Part shown: positions 34,415 through 42,928 of the stretch, piece after piece | How the letters are laid out: each line of letters starts with the position of its first letter | Position numbering within the stretch: position 1 is the stretch's first letter | Notes under the pieces: generated by a model | The model's input: the letters and a program-made list of their open reading frames with translations, nothing else | What the model was told of the DNA's origin: nothing | Database searches by the model: none | Assembly: GCA_021838445.1 (NCBI GenBank) | Contig: JAKCDU010000015.1 | Span: 1 to 64,000, forward strand | DNA length: 64,000 nucleotides | Reading direction: 5' to 3' | Source of the DNA: Actinomycetes bacterium | Lineage (GTDB): Bacteria > Actinomycetota > Acidimicrobiia > Acidimicrobiales > Palsa-688 | Translations under genes and position numbers: made by a program

Positions 34415-35590
34415 GTGGAGTTCCGCCGGATCAACGGGCTGCCGCCCTACGTGTTTGCCATCATCAACGAGTTGCGCGACGAGGCCCGGCGAGCCGGCCG
34501 CGACATCGTGGACATGGGCTTCGGGAATCCCGACATCCCCTCCCCGGAGGTGGCCGTCGAGAAGCTGGCCGAGGCGGCCCGCAACCCCCGCAACCACCGC
34601 TACTCGGCATCGCGTGGGATCCCGAAGCTGCGCCTGGCCATCTCCAACCTGTACCTGCGCCGCTACGGCGTGGAGCTGGACCCCGACACCGAGGTGGTCA
34701 CCACCATCGGGGCCAAGGAAGGCCTCTCCCATCTCATGTGGACGCTCGTGGGGCCGGGCGACACCGCCCTGGTGCCGACCCCGAGCTACCCGATCCACAT
34801 CTACGCCCCGCTGTTCGCCGGGGCCGACGTCCAGCAGGTGAGGCTGGGCCCCGACCAGGACTTCTTCGCCAACCTGATGGACAGCTGGGAGTCGACCTGG
34901 CCCCGGCCCCGGGTGATCGTCTTCTCCTTCCCGCACAACCCGACCACCGAATGCGTGGACCTGGCCTGGATGGAGCGCCTCGTGGCCTTCGCCAAGGAGC
35001 ACGACGTCATCCTGGTGCACGATTTCGCCTACTCCGACACCGCCTTCGACGGCTTCCAGCCCCCCTCGGTCCTGCAGGTTCCCGGCGCCAAAGATGTGGC
35101 AGTCGAGCTGTACACGATGACCAAGTCGTTCTCCATGGCCGGGTGGCGGGTGGCCTTCCTCGTGGGTAACCGCGAGATCGTCCAGGCCCTCACCAAGCTC
35201 AAGAGCTACCTCGACTACGGGACCTTCCAGCCCATCCAGATCGCTTCCATCGTGGCTCTGAACGAGGCGCCGGACTATCCCAAGGAAGTCAACGAGATCT
35301 ATCTCTCGCGCCGCAACGCTCTCTGCGAGGGTCTCAACCGGATCGGCTGGACCCTCGAACCGCCCAAGGGGACCATGTTCGTCTGGGCGCCCATCCCCGA
35401 GCCCTACCGGGAGATGGGCTCACTCGAGTTCGCCAAGTTCCTCGTCACCGAGGCCGAGGTGGCCACCTCACCCGGCGTCGGCTTCGGCAAGGGCGGGGAG
35501 GGCTTCGTGCGCTTCGCGCTGATCGAGAACGAGAAGCGGATCCAGCAGGCCATACGGAACATGCGCAGGGTGCTCACGAAACTGGGGTGA
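34415..35590 (+). CDS. alaC: glutamate-pyruvate aminotransferase
   Basis: PLP-dependent class I/II aminotransferase of the AlaC type, interconverting pyruvate/glutamate and alanine/2-oxoglutarate. It has 391 residues. It starts [20 protein letters not shown] as AlaC does; later elements are [37 protein letters not shown], the PLP-lysine motif [11 protein letters not shown] (near 245) and [15 protein letters not shown] 34415 is preferred because it avoids the overlap that an in-frame ATG at 34373 would make with the ROK gene. Confidence 0.9.
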   Translation: MEFRRINGLPPYVFAIINELRDEARRAGRDIVDMGFGNPDIPSPEVAVEKLAEAARNPRNHRYSASRGIPKLRLAISNLYLRRYGVELDPDTEVVTTIGAKEGLSHLMWTLVGPGDTALVPTPSYPIHIYAPLFAGADVQQVRLGPDQDFFANLMDSWESTWPRPRVIVFSFPHNPTTECVDLAWMERLVAFAKEHDVILVHDFAYSDTAFDGFQPPSVLQVPGAKDVAVELYTMTKSFSMAGWRVAFLVGNREIVQALTKLKSYLDYGTFQPIQIASIVALNEAPDYPKEVNEIYLSRRNALCEGLNRIGWTLEPPKGTMFVWAPIPEPYREMGSLEFAKFLVTEAEVATSPGVGFGKGGEGFVRFALIENEKRIQQAIRNMRRVLTKLG

Positions 35591-35594
35591 CAAG

Positions 35595-36314
35595 GTGGCC
35601 TACTGGGCCTTGAAGATCATTCTGACCCCGATCCTGCGGGTCATCTACCGCGTCCGGGTGGAGGGCCGTGAGCACCTGCCACCATCTGGACCTTTGATCC
35701 TGGCCTCCAACCATCACTCCTTCATGGACAGCATCTTCCTCCCGCTGTGCGTCCCGCGGCGGGTCACCTTCGTGGCCAAGGCCGAGTACTTCGAGAGTTG
35801 GAAGACCGCCTGGTTCTTCCGGGCGGTCGGCATGATCCCCCTGAAGCGCGAGGGAGGCAGCGCGTCTGAGCGGGCCCTGGCCGCGGCCCGGGAGGTCCTG
35901 ACCGGGGGAGGGGTCCTCGGTATCTACCCCGAAGGGACCCGTTCGCCCGACGGGCGTCTCTACCGGGGCCACACCGGCGTGGCCCGTCTGGCCGTGCAGT
36001 GCGGGGCCCCGGTGGTACCGGTGGCCCAGTTCGGCACGGCCGAGGTCCAGCCCATCGGGGTGATGGTGCCCAGGCTGTTGAAGCGGGTGACGGTCCGGAT
36101 GGGACCTCCCCTGCGCGCCGATGAGCACCACGCCGGCGGGGAGGAGGGACCCGGGTCGCTGGACGGCGCTGCCCTCCGGGCTTTCACCGATGAGGTCATG
36201 GGGGCCATCGCCGCCCTGTCGGGCCAGGAGCGCGTCGGCGATTACGCCAAGCGCGATCTGGGGCTGCTGGCGGCGCCGGGATCCGATGCCGAGCCCACGC
36301 CGGTGCCCGGCTGA
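35595..36314 (+). CDS. 1-acyl-glycerol-3-phosphate acyltransferase (PlsC family)
   Basis: A 239-residue membrane-associated acyltransferase for phosphatidic acid synthesis. A hydrophobic N-terminus (YWALKIILTPILRVIY) is followed by the HX4D catalytic motif in ASNHHSFMDS (near 43), GMIPLKREGG, and the substrate motif YPEGTRSPDG (near 114). GTG 35595 lies four bases after alaC and the pair is probably co-transcribed. Substrate chain preference cannot be inferred. Confidence 0.88.
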   Translation: MAYWALKIILTPILRVIYRVRVEGREHLPPSGPLILASNHHSFMDSIFLPLCVPRRVTFVAKAEYFESWKTAWFFRAVGMIPLKREGGSASERALAAAREVLTGGGVLGIYPEGTRSPDGRLYRGHTGVARLAVQCGAPVVPVAQFGTAEVQPIGVMVPRLLKRVTVRMGPPLRADEHHAGGEEGPGSLDGAALRAFTDEVMGAIAALSGQERVGDYAKRDLGLLAAPGSDAEPTPVPG

Positions 36315-36420
36315 GACCGGGTCGTGGCCATGTGGCCGGGTCTGGCGTTGAGACCGGGTCGTGGCCATGTGGCCGGGCCTGGCGTTGCGGCCGGGTCTGG
36401 CGTTGCGGCCGGGTCTGGAC
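36313..36420 (+). repeat. tandem repeat of 37-bp and 18-bp units
   Basis: A 37-bp unit starting GAGACCGGGTCGTGGCCATG occupies 36313-36349 and repeats at 36350-36386 with a single mismatch. Two shorter copies of its second half (GCGGCCGGGTCTGGCGTT, 36387-36404, and a partial one to 36420) follow. The array begins at the plsC stop codon and fills most of the gap before the ACT-domain gene. The shared unit suggests recent slippage expansion. Confidence 0.85.
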
Positions 36421-36495
36421 GCCGCCCACTGGCTGTAACCCGCCGGGCAACTGTCAGAAACAAACGGTTCACAATCGGCTGGTAGCGTCGGAGGC

Positions 36496-37176
36496 GTGCC
36501 GTTCTACACCGTCCGGGTCTGGGTGCCCGACCGCCCCGGGGCACTAGGAGCCGTGGCCAGCCGTATCGGGGCGGTGCGCGGTGACCTGGTGGGGATCGAC
36601 ATTCTCGAACGCGGTGGTGGGCGGGCCATCGACGAGCTGGTGGTCGACCTTCCCTCCGAGTCGCTGGTGGAGCTGCTCGTATCGGAGATCTCCCAGGTCG
36701 ACGGGGTCGACGTGGAGGACATCCGCCGGGCGAGCGACTCGCTCGCCGATCCCCGTCTCGATGCCCTCGAAACGGCGGTGGCTCTCGTCACCCAGTTCGC
36801 CGTGGATCCGCTGCTCGCCAGCCTGGCCCGCAGCAGTCTGCGGGACTTCCAGAGCGACTGGGCCGGCATCGTCGACCCCGACCGCGGTGAGTCGGTGGTC
36901 AGCGTCGGTCCAACCCCCCCCACGGAGTGGTTGCAGGCATTCCTGGCCGGCAGCCGGGCCTCCATCGCCCCCCGGCCCGGCGAGGCGGCGCCCGACGACG
37001 TGGCCTGGGCGGACCTCGACGTGGCCGGGCTGGTCCTGGTCCTCGGCCGGCAGGGACGGCCGTTCCGGATTCGAGAGCGCCGCCAGCTCACCGCCCTGGC
37101 CCGCATCGTCGACACCCGATGGGGTGAGCTCAGCGGGCGGGGCGATCGCTACGCCCAGCCCGGCGCCAGCCGCTGA
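36496..37176 (+). CDS. ACT-domain protein with GAF-like C-terminal part
   Basis: A 226-residue cytosolic protein. Residues 1-75 form an ACT domain (PFYTVRVWVPDRPGALGAVA, then DILERGGGRAIDELVVDLP), a small-molecule sensor typical of amino-acid metabolism. Residues 85-220 resemble a divergent GAF-type sensor, ending RIRERRQLTALARIVDTRW. There is no output domain. GTG 36496 is the start. It probably binds an amino acid and acts on a partner; none can be named. Confidence 0.7.
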   Translation: MPFYTVRVWVPDRPGALGAVASRIGAVRGDLVGIDILERGGGRAIDELVVDLPSESLVELLVSEISQVDGVDVEDIRRASDSLADPRLDALETAVALVTQFAVDPLLASLARSSLRDFQSDWAGIVDPDRGESVVSVGPTPPTEWLQAFLAGSRASIAPRPGEAAPDDVAWADLDVAGLVLVLGRQGRPFRIRERRQLTALARIVDTRWGELSGRGDRYAQPGASR

Positions 37177-37257
37177 ACCACGGGGCGTTCCCGTCGCCGG
37201 CGTTGGCCTCTACCCGCGGTCCGGGATGTCGGGTCCGGCCTAGCCGCGGCCCGGGGG

Positions 37258-38739
37258 TCAGGGCCAACCCACGGCCCGGCGCACCGCTTCGCCCCAAGAG
37301 TGGTAGGCGGCGAGCACCCCGTCGCGGGCGGGACCAGGCCTCGCCTCGGCGTTGGCCGACCACATGGCAGTGATGTCCCCGAGGTCCCACACCCCTTCAG
37401 CCACACCGGCCAGGTACGCCGCGCCCAGGGCGGTGCTGTCGGCCGAGGCCGTCCGGCGCACCGGTATACCGAGCACGTCGGACTGCAGCTGCAACAGGAG
37501 GTCCATCACCGAAGCGCCACCGTCGATGCGCAGCTCGGGAATGTCCCGGCCGCACACCGCCCGCATGGCGCCGACTACGTCGGCGGTCTGGAAGGCCATG
37601 GCCTCGACCACGGCCCGGGCCAGGTGGGCCCGGCCCACCCCCCGGCTGAGGCCCACGATGGTACCGCGGGCGTTCGGGTCCCACCACGGGCTGCCGAGGC
37701 CGGTGAGAGCCGGGACGAACACCGCACCGCCGGTGTCGGCCACGGACTCGGCCAACGGGCCGATCTCGGCCGATTCGGAGATCACGCCTAGACCGTCGCG
37801 CAGCCACTGCACCGCCGCCCCGGTTACGAATACGGCACCCTCGAGGGCGTAGGAGGTTCCCGCCGGCGATACCTCGCCGATGGACCAGGCCACCGTCGTG
37901 AGCAGGCCGTCGGCCGGTGCGGGCGCCTCGCTACCCACGTTCATGAGCACGAAGCTGCCCGTGCCGTAGGTGTTCTTGGTCATGCCCGGCTCGGTGCAGG
38001 CCTGCCCGAACAGCGACGCCTGCTGGTCGCCCGCCACACCGCTTATGGGGATGCCGCCGGGTAGGCCGGCCACCACCCCCTCGGCGGTGACCGCCACCCG
38101 GGCGCTCGAGGGGGCGATCTCGGGCAGCACGCTCGAAGGAACCCCGAACACCGCGGCGAGCTCGTCGTCCCACGCCAGGGTGTGGATGTCCAACAGCAGG
38201 GTACGGGCGGCGTTGGTCGTGTCGGTCACGTGGGCCCGCCCTCCCGACAGGCACCATATGAGCCACGAGTCGACGGTCCCGAAGGCCGTGTCGGCGTCAT
38301 GGCCGACGCCTCCATCGCGGAGGAGCCACGCCAGCTTGGTGGCCGAGAAGTAGGGGTCCAGAACCAGGCCGGTCCGGGCCCGGATCAGATCCAGGTGACC
38401 CTCGGCCCGGAGGTGCTCGCACGCCTCGGCGGTACGGCGGTCCTGCCACACGATGGCCGGGGCCAGGGGGTGGCCGCTCCGACGGTCCCACAGGACCGTC
38501 GTCTCCCTCTGGACGGCCAGGCCGATGGAGGCCACCGGCTCGTCGAGATCGACGAGCAGGCCGGCGAGAGTGGCCGACACGGCATCCCAGATTTCCCGGG
38601 GATCGTGCTCCACCCATCCCGGGCGGGGGAAGTACTGCGGGAACTCCTGGTAGCGCCAGCCCCGGACCTGCCCCTGCTCGCCGATCGCGACCGAACGTGC
38701 CCCGGTCGTGCCGGCATCGATAGCCACGATCACAGCCAC
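37258..38739 (-). CDS. glpK: glycerol kinase
   Basis: ATP-dependent glycerol phosphorylation. It has 493 residues. The phosphate motif IDAGTTGARSVAI leads, then FPRPGWVEHDP (typical of GlpK), VQRETTVLWDRRSG, YFSATKLAWLL, VAGDQQASLFGQ, NTYGTGSF and the FGGY region ELRIDGGASVMDLLLQ (near 393). GTG 38739 is chosen; GTG 38733 is an alternative. It lies convergent to the ACT gene. A 17-bp palindrome sits four bases upstream of the start. It is the more canonical of the two glycerol-kinase-like genes in the window. Confidence 0.9.
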   Translation of the reverse strand: MAVIVAIDAGTTGARSVAIGEQGQVRGWRYQEFPQYFPRPGWVEHDPREIWDAVSATLAGLLVDLDEPVASIGLAVQRETTVLWDRRSGHPLAPAIVWQDRRTAEACEHLRAEGHLDLIRARTGLVLDPYFSATKLAWLLRDGGVGHDADTAFGTVDSWLIWCLSGGRAHVTDTTNAARTLLLDIHTLAWDDELAAVFGVPSSVLPEIAPSSARVAVTAEGVVAGLPGGIPISGVAGDQQASLFGQACTEPGMTKNTYGTGSFVLMNVGSEAPAPADGLLTTVAWSIGEVSPAGTSYALEGAVFVTGAAVQWLRDGLGVISESAEIGPLAESVADTGGAVFVPALTGLGSPWWDPNARGTIVGLSRGVGRAHLARAVVEAMAFQTADVVGAMRAVCGRDIPELRIDGGASVMDLLLQLQSDVLGIPVRRTASADSTALGAAYLAGVAEGVWDLGDITAMWSANAEARPGPARDGVLAAYHSWGEAVRRAVGWP

Positions 38740-38743
38740 GGAC

Positions 38744-38760
38744 GGAACTCTAGAAGTTCC
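38744..38760. promoter_or_regulatory. palindrome at the glpK start
   Basis: GGAACTCTAGAAGTTCC is a perfect inverted repeat (arms GGAACT/AGTTCC, 5-base centre) located four bases upstream of the glpK GTG. It could be a repressor operator or, as RNA, a hairpin masking initiation; no Shine-Dalgarno is visible there. Confidence 0.5.
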
Positions 38761-39134
38761 CCGGCGCAGCCCCCCGTCGAAGGGGCGGGGACAGAGGGGC
38801 CAGCGCCGGGGTGAGCCGCCGAGGGGGCAGCATCGGCGGCTGTTGTCTTCCTTTGTACCCTGCCGGTGGCGTTTGCATGCCGATCCTGCAGAAAAGAAAA
38901 TCGGCAAATTGGCCGGGCACGGTGATCGCCCGCTCCACCGTCTCGCCGGGGTGGTGCAGGGGGGTTGGGGAGAAGCCGGACCTTGTCCACCGCGAACAAC
39001 ACAGGTTGGTCCCCCTGTTGCTCCACAGGCGACCCCTTCTACGGTGGGAACCGAGCAGGAACCGGAGGAGTCCGGCGGGGCGCGCAAACCTTCGCGAGCA
39101 CCCTCGGCCCGACCTGTTTGTCCGGGATCGGCCA
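38761..39134. other. intergenic region between glpK and nrdJ
   Basis: About 370 bases between divergent genes with no supported coding frame on either strand. It must contain the glpK promoter. Only a small inverted repeat, GCCGAT (38879-38884) with ATCGGC (38900-38905), was noticed. No cobalamin riboswitch core was found. One 9-mer, TTGTCCACC, differs from the actinobacterial DnaA box at one base but stands alone. Confidence 0.6.
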
Positions 39135-39164
39135 TTGACAAGCGTGAAACTACGGTGTTGTAAT
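39135..39164 (+). promoter_or_regulatory. nrdJ: sigma70-type promoter of nrdJ
   Basis: TTGACA (39135-39140) and TGTAAT (39159-39164) are separated by 18 bases and lie about 100 bases upstream of the nrdJ ATG. The -35 element is a perfect consensus and the -10 differs at one base, unusually good for this GC-rich genome. The predicted transcript start near 39171 places the folded leader inside the 5' UTR. Confidence 0.7.
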
Positions 39165-39185
39165 TTGGTCCTCATGTTGTGGGCG

Positions 39186-39234
39186 GCGGGCGCGACTCGT
39201 CGACGAGACCACAACTTCTTGTGGTTACGCCCGC
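39186..39234 (+). promoter_or_regulatory. nrdJ: structured nrdJ leader, predicted three-way junction
   Basis: Closing stem GCGGGCG (39186-39192) with CGCCCGC (39228-39234). Inside it sit two abutting hairpins: CTCG/CGAG with loop TCGA (39196-39207) and ACCACAA/TTGTGGT with loop CTTC (39208-39225). All three helices are perfectly paired. The element ends 12 bases before the Shine-Dalgarno AAGGAG. The second hairpin also partly resembles an NrdR box as DNA. A cis-regulatory RNA or a repressor site are both possible. Confidence 0.6.
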
Positions 39235-39258
39235 AGACAGTCGAAGAAGGAGAGAGGT

Positions 39259-42114
39259 ATGGCAATAGCCCCCGAGCGCATGGGTATCGGTATCACCCGG
39301 TATTTCACCACCGCGGGTGAGAGTCCCTACGACAGCGTCCAGTGGGAGCGTCGGGACGCCCGGATAGTCCACTACGCAACGGGGGCCGTGGCCTTCGAGC
39401 AGCTCGGAGTGGAGGTGCCCGCCTCCTGGAGCGTCAACGCCACCAACATCCTGGCCCAGAAGTACTTCCGGGGCACCCTCGGGGAGCCCGACCGGGAGTG
39501 GTCGCTGCGTCAGGTGGTGGACCGGGTGGTCGACACCATCACCGCGTGGGGGCGCAAGGACGGGTACTTCCTCGACGACGAGGAGGCGGCGGCGTTCAGT
39601 GACGAGCTCAAGTACCTCGTGATCCACCAGCGGGCCGCGTTCAACTCTCCCGTGTGGTTCAACATCGGGGTCAAGGGCGTACCCCAGCAGGGGTCGGCCT
39701 GCTTCATCCTCTCGGTGGACGACTCGATGGACTCCATCCTGCGCTGGTACACCGAGGAAGGGACCATCTTCAAGGGAGGCTCCGGCGCCGGTGTCAACCT
39801 GTCGAAGATCCGCTCCTCCAAGGAAGGTCTGCGCGGGGGAGGCACGGCGTCGGGTCCGGTCAGCTTCATGCGCGGCGCCGATGCGTCAGCCGGCACCATC
39901 AAGAGCGGGGGCAAGACCCGCCGGGCGGCCAAGATGGTCATCCTCGATGCGGGCCACCCTGACATCGAGGACTTCATCTGGTGCAAGGCAATCGAGGAGC
40001 GCAAGGCCCGGGCCCTGCGCGACGCCGGCTTCGACATGGACCTCGACGGCAAGGACAGTCACTCCATCCAGTACCAGAACGCCAACAACTCGGTACGGGT
40101 CACCGACGAGTTCATGCAGGCCGTGCTCGACGACGCCGACTGGCACCTGCGAGCGATCACCACCGGTGAGGTCGTGCAGTCGGTGCGCGCCCGCGACCTG
40201 TTCCGTCAGATCGCCAAGGCGGCATGGGAGTGCGCCGACCCAGGGATGCAGTTCGACACGACCATCAACCGGTGGCACACCGCCCCCAACGCCGGGCGTA
40301 TCAACGGCAGCAACCCGTGCAGCGAATACATGCACATCGATGATTCGGCCTGCAACCTGGCCAGCCTCAACCTGCTCACCTTCCTCGAGGAGGACGGGGA
40401 CTTCGACGTCGCCGGCTTCAAGGCGGCCACGGCGTGCGTGTTCACCGCCCAGGAGATCATCGTCGGCAACGCCGACTACCCCACCGAGGCCATCGCCGAG
40501 AACTCCCGCCGCTTCCGCCAGCTCGGCATCGGCTATGCCAACCTCGGAGCCCTGCTCATGGCCGAGGGACTGCCCTACGACTCCGAGGGCGGCCGGGCCT
40601 GGGCGGCGGCCATCACCGCCCTGCTCACCGGGCACTCCTACGCCACCTCGGCCCGCACGGCCTCCCGGATGGGCCCCTTCGCCGGGTACCAGGCCAACCG
40701 GGACGCCATGTTGTCGGTGCTGCGCATGCACCGCGACGCGGCGTCGCACATCGACGAGGAGCTGGTGCCGCCGGAGATCCTCTCGGCGGCCCAGGAGGCG
40801 TGGGACTCGGCGGTGGAGATCGCCGAGCAGCACGGGGTGCGCAACAGCCAGGCCAGCGTCCTGGCCCCGACGGGCACCATCGGTCTCCTGATGGATTGTG
40901 ACACCACGGGAATCGAGCCCGACCTCGGTCTGGTCAAGATGAAGAAGCTGGTCGGTGGCGGCACCATGTCGATCGTCAACCAGACGATCCCCCGGGCCCT
41001 GCGCCGTCTCGGCTACCGAGCAGATCATATCGGCGACATCGTGGCCTACATCGACGAGCACAAGTCGATCGTGGGGGCCCCCCATCTGTCAGCCGGGCAC
41101 CTGCCCGTCTTCGCCTGCTCCATGGGGGACAACACGATCCATTACCGCGGCCACATCACCATGATGAGTGCCGTCCAGCCCTTCATCAGCGGGGCCATCT
41201 CCAAGACCGTCAACGTGCCCGAGGAGGTGACCGTCGAGGACGTCGAGCAGTTGCACATCGAAGCGTGGCAGCTCGGTCTCAAGGCCGTCGCCATCTACCG
41301 GGATAACTGCAAGGTGGCCCAGCCGCTGGCCACGGCCAAGAAGACCGTCCAGGACGCCACGGCCTCGCCTGCGGAGATCCACGACGCCGAGTTGGCTCTG
41401 AAGGTGGCCGAGCTGGAGCGGGCCCTGGAGCGCCAGACGACGGTGGTCGTGAAGCAGCCCATCCGCGAGCGCCTGCCCCGCAAGCGCAAGTCGAGCACCT
41501 TTGCCTTCCGGGTGGCCGACTGCGAGGGCTATGTGACCGCCGGCGAGTACGACGACGGACGGCCCGGTGAGGTCTTCATGAAGGTCTCCAAGCAGGGTTC
41601 GACCCTGGCCGGCATCATGGACGCCTTCGCCATCGCCGTCAGCCTCGGTCTCCAGCACGGGGTGCCGCTGGCCACCTACGTGCGCAAGTACACCAACATG
41701 CGCTTCGAGCCGGCCGGCATGACCGACGACCCCGACCTGCGCATCGCCCAATCGCTGGTCGACTACATCTTCCGCCGGCTGGCGGTGGACTACCTGCCCT
41801 ACGAGGACCGGGTGGAGCTCGGGGTGCTCACCTCGCAGGAGCGCACCCAGATGACCCTGCCAGGCATGGAGGAGGCGGTCACCCGCAACGCCCCCCTCGA
41901 CGCCGGTCCAGTCATCGAAGCCCAAGCCACGGATGCCCTGACCGAGGTCGCGCCGGCCGTACCGGCCGTCTCCGAGGAGCCGACCGTGGTGGAGCTGCGT
42001 CAGTCCCGTATCGAATCCGATGCGCCCTACTGCTTCCAGTGCGGGGTCCAGATGCAGCGGGCCGGCAGCTGCCACGCCTGCCCCTCGTGTGGGACGACCA
42101 GCGGCTGTTCGTGA
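39259..42114 (+). CDS. nrdJ: class II (adenosylcobalamin-dependent) ribonucleotide reductase
   Basis: Reduces ribonucleotides to deoxyribonucleotides with B12 as radical source. It has 951 residues. Visible are FNSPVWFNIG, the disulfide Cys in QQGSACFILS, GGSGAGVNLSKIRSS, the finger-loop NGSNPCSEYMHID with the radical Cys and Glu (near 353), SVLAPTGTIG, and a C-terminal redox tail FQCGVQMQRAGSC..CPSCGTTSGC with zinc-type and thioredoxin-reduced cysteines. The ATG has AAGGAG six bases upstream. The gene stands alone behind a strong promoter and folded leader. Confidence 0.95.
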   Translation: MAIAPERMGIGITRYFTTAGESPYDSVQWERRDARIVHYATGAVAFEQLGVEVPASWSVNATNILAQKYFRGTLGEPDREWSLRQVVDRVVDTITAWGRKDGYFLDDEEAAAFSDELKYLVIHQRAAFNSPVWFNIGVKGVPQQGSACFILSVDDSMDSILRWYTEEGTIFKGGSGAGVNLSKIRSSKEGLRGGGTASGPVSFMRGADASAGTIKSGGKTRRAAKMVILDAGHPDIEDFIWCKAIEERKARALRDAGFDMDLDGKDSHSIQYQNANNSVRVTDEFMQAVLDDADWHLRAITTGEVVQSVRARDLFRQIAKAAWECADPGMQFDTTINRWHTAPNAGRINGSNPCSEYMHIDDSACNLASLNLLTFLEEDGDFDVAGFKAATACVFTAQEIIVGNADYPTEAIAENSRRFRQLGIGYANLGALLMAEGLPYDSEGGRAWAAAITALLTGHSYATSARTASRMGPFAGYQANRDAMLSVLRMHRDAASHIDEELVPPEILSAAQEAWDSAVEIAEQHGVRNSQASVLAPTGTIGLLMDCDTTGIEPDLGLVKMKKLVGGGTMSIVNQTIPRALRRLGYRADHIGDIVAYIDEHKSIVGAPHLSAGHLPVFACSMGDNTIHYRGHITMMSAVQPFISGAISKTVNVPEEVTVEDVEQLHIEAWQLGLKAVAIYRDNCKVAQPLATAKKTVQDATASPAEIHDAELALKVAELERALERQTTVVVKQPIRERLPRKRKSSTFAFRVADCEGYVTAGEYDDGRPGEVFMKVSKQGSTLAGIMDAFAIAVSLGLQHGVPLATYVRKYTNMRFEPAGMTDDPDLRIAQSLVDYIFRRLAVDYLPYEDRVELGVLTSQERTQMTLPGMEEAVTRNAPLDAGPVIEAQATDALTEVAPAVPAVSEEPTVVELRQSRIESDAPYCFQCGVQMQRAGSCHACPSCGTTSGCS

Positions 42115-42205
42115 TGTGATGGGGTGACCGTCGGGGCATCCCCGTGCCCGACGCCGGGATGTGTTCGGGGTACGGCTCGACGGTGACTTTCCAGACGACG
42201 ACGAG

Positions 42206-42243
42206 GAGGGCCGCTGGTATCCACCGGCGGCCCTCCGGTCGTT
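42206..42243 (+). terminator. terminator hairpin after nrdJ
   Basis: GAGGGCCGC (42206-42214) pairs with GCGGCCCTC (42227-42235), extended inward by TGGT/ACCG pairs to a 13-bp stem with an ATCC loop, then CGGTCGTTT. The stem is very strong and the T-run short. Confidence 0.65.
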
Positions 42244-42341
42244 TGGTCCCGGGTGCTCGAAGTAGAGCTCGGCACTGGGTCGGGGGAGGGCGGGCCGGGG
42301 CGGGTGCGGTGGCGGGGATCACTGCGCTCTGGCATCACAGC

Positions 42342-42373
42342 CCCGACTGCCCGACTGCCCGACTGCCCGACTG
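42342..42373 (+). repeat. four tandem copies of an 8-mer
   Basis: CCCGACTG is repeated four times without interruption in the gap between nrdJ and the next gene. The rest of 42244-42595 shows no supported gene. Confidence 0.85.
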
Positions 42374-42595
42374 GCCGAACCTGGCTCGACTTGGCTCGTT
42401 CGGGCTGGCTGCGGTAGTCGGGTCCAAGGGTGGACTAAGTGCCAATAGGTGTGCCGATTCTGTGAATGGAAATGACCAACTGTGCACCGATGGTGCTGCT
42501 ATACCGCAGTTACGGTTCACGGCTCGGGTGAAGTTCAGGGCGGCTGCTCACCGACGCCGAGGCCAAGGACCGTCGCCGGTCAGACACTCATCGTG

Positions 42596-42850
42596 CCCCA
42601 ATCCAAGTCGTTGGCTGTCCGCAACCCTGCCACCTACCCCGACACCCGGCGGCTGGTGGACGGGCTCCGGGCATGGGGGGAACCTCCACCGTGGCCACCC
42701 TGTACCACTGCAGGTCGCCGTTGGCGACCACCGAGAAGCCGGGTCGGTGGCGTCCTCCAGCGGCTGGGGCAGATAGTCGGCGAGCTATCGGTTGCCGCCG
42801 GTGTATGTCACCGAGAACGGAGCATCGCTTTCCGACTACCAGGGGCCCCG
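42596..42850 (+). pseudogene. GH1 beta-glucosidase remnant
   Basis: Three shifted pieces match successive parts of a GH1 enzyme: NPATYPDTRRLVDGLRAWG (from about 42620), then after a frameshift TVATLYHCRSPLATTEKPGRW (42689-42750, compare TLYHWDLP..L..GGW), then, after a large internal deletion and an in-frame TAG, SYRLPPVYVTENGASLSDY (to 42840), which carries the catalytic nucleophile motif TENG. Substitutions at normally invariant Trp and Asp confirm decay. The remnant lies in the 814-base gap after nrdJ. Confidence 0.72.
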
Positions 42851-42928
42851 GGCGGCCGAAGTGCTCCGAGCAGGCGGCCCGCCGGTCGCGGCCTGCCGTC
42901 AGCGGGCTGCACCGGACACGGCGGGCTG

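Noticed and set aside
38983-38991. TTGTCCACC as a DnaA box or origin signal
   Set aside because: A single near-match with no cluster, no dnaA or dnaN nearby and no AT-rich unwinding region.
38761-39258. Cobalamin riboswitch upstream of nrdJ
   Set aside because: No B12-box core or extended riboswitch-length fold is visible; only the short three-helix leader remains.
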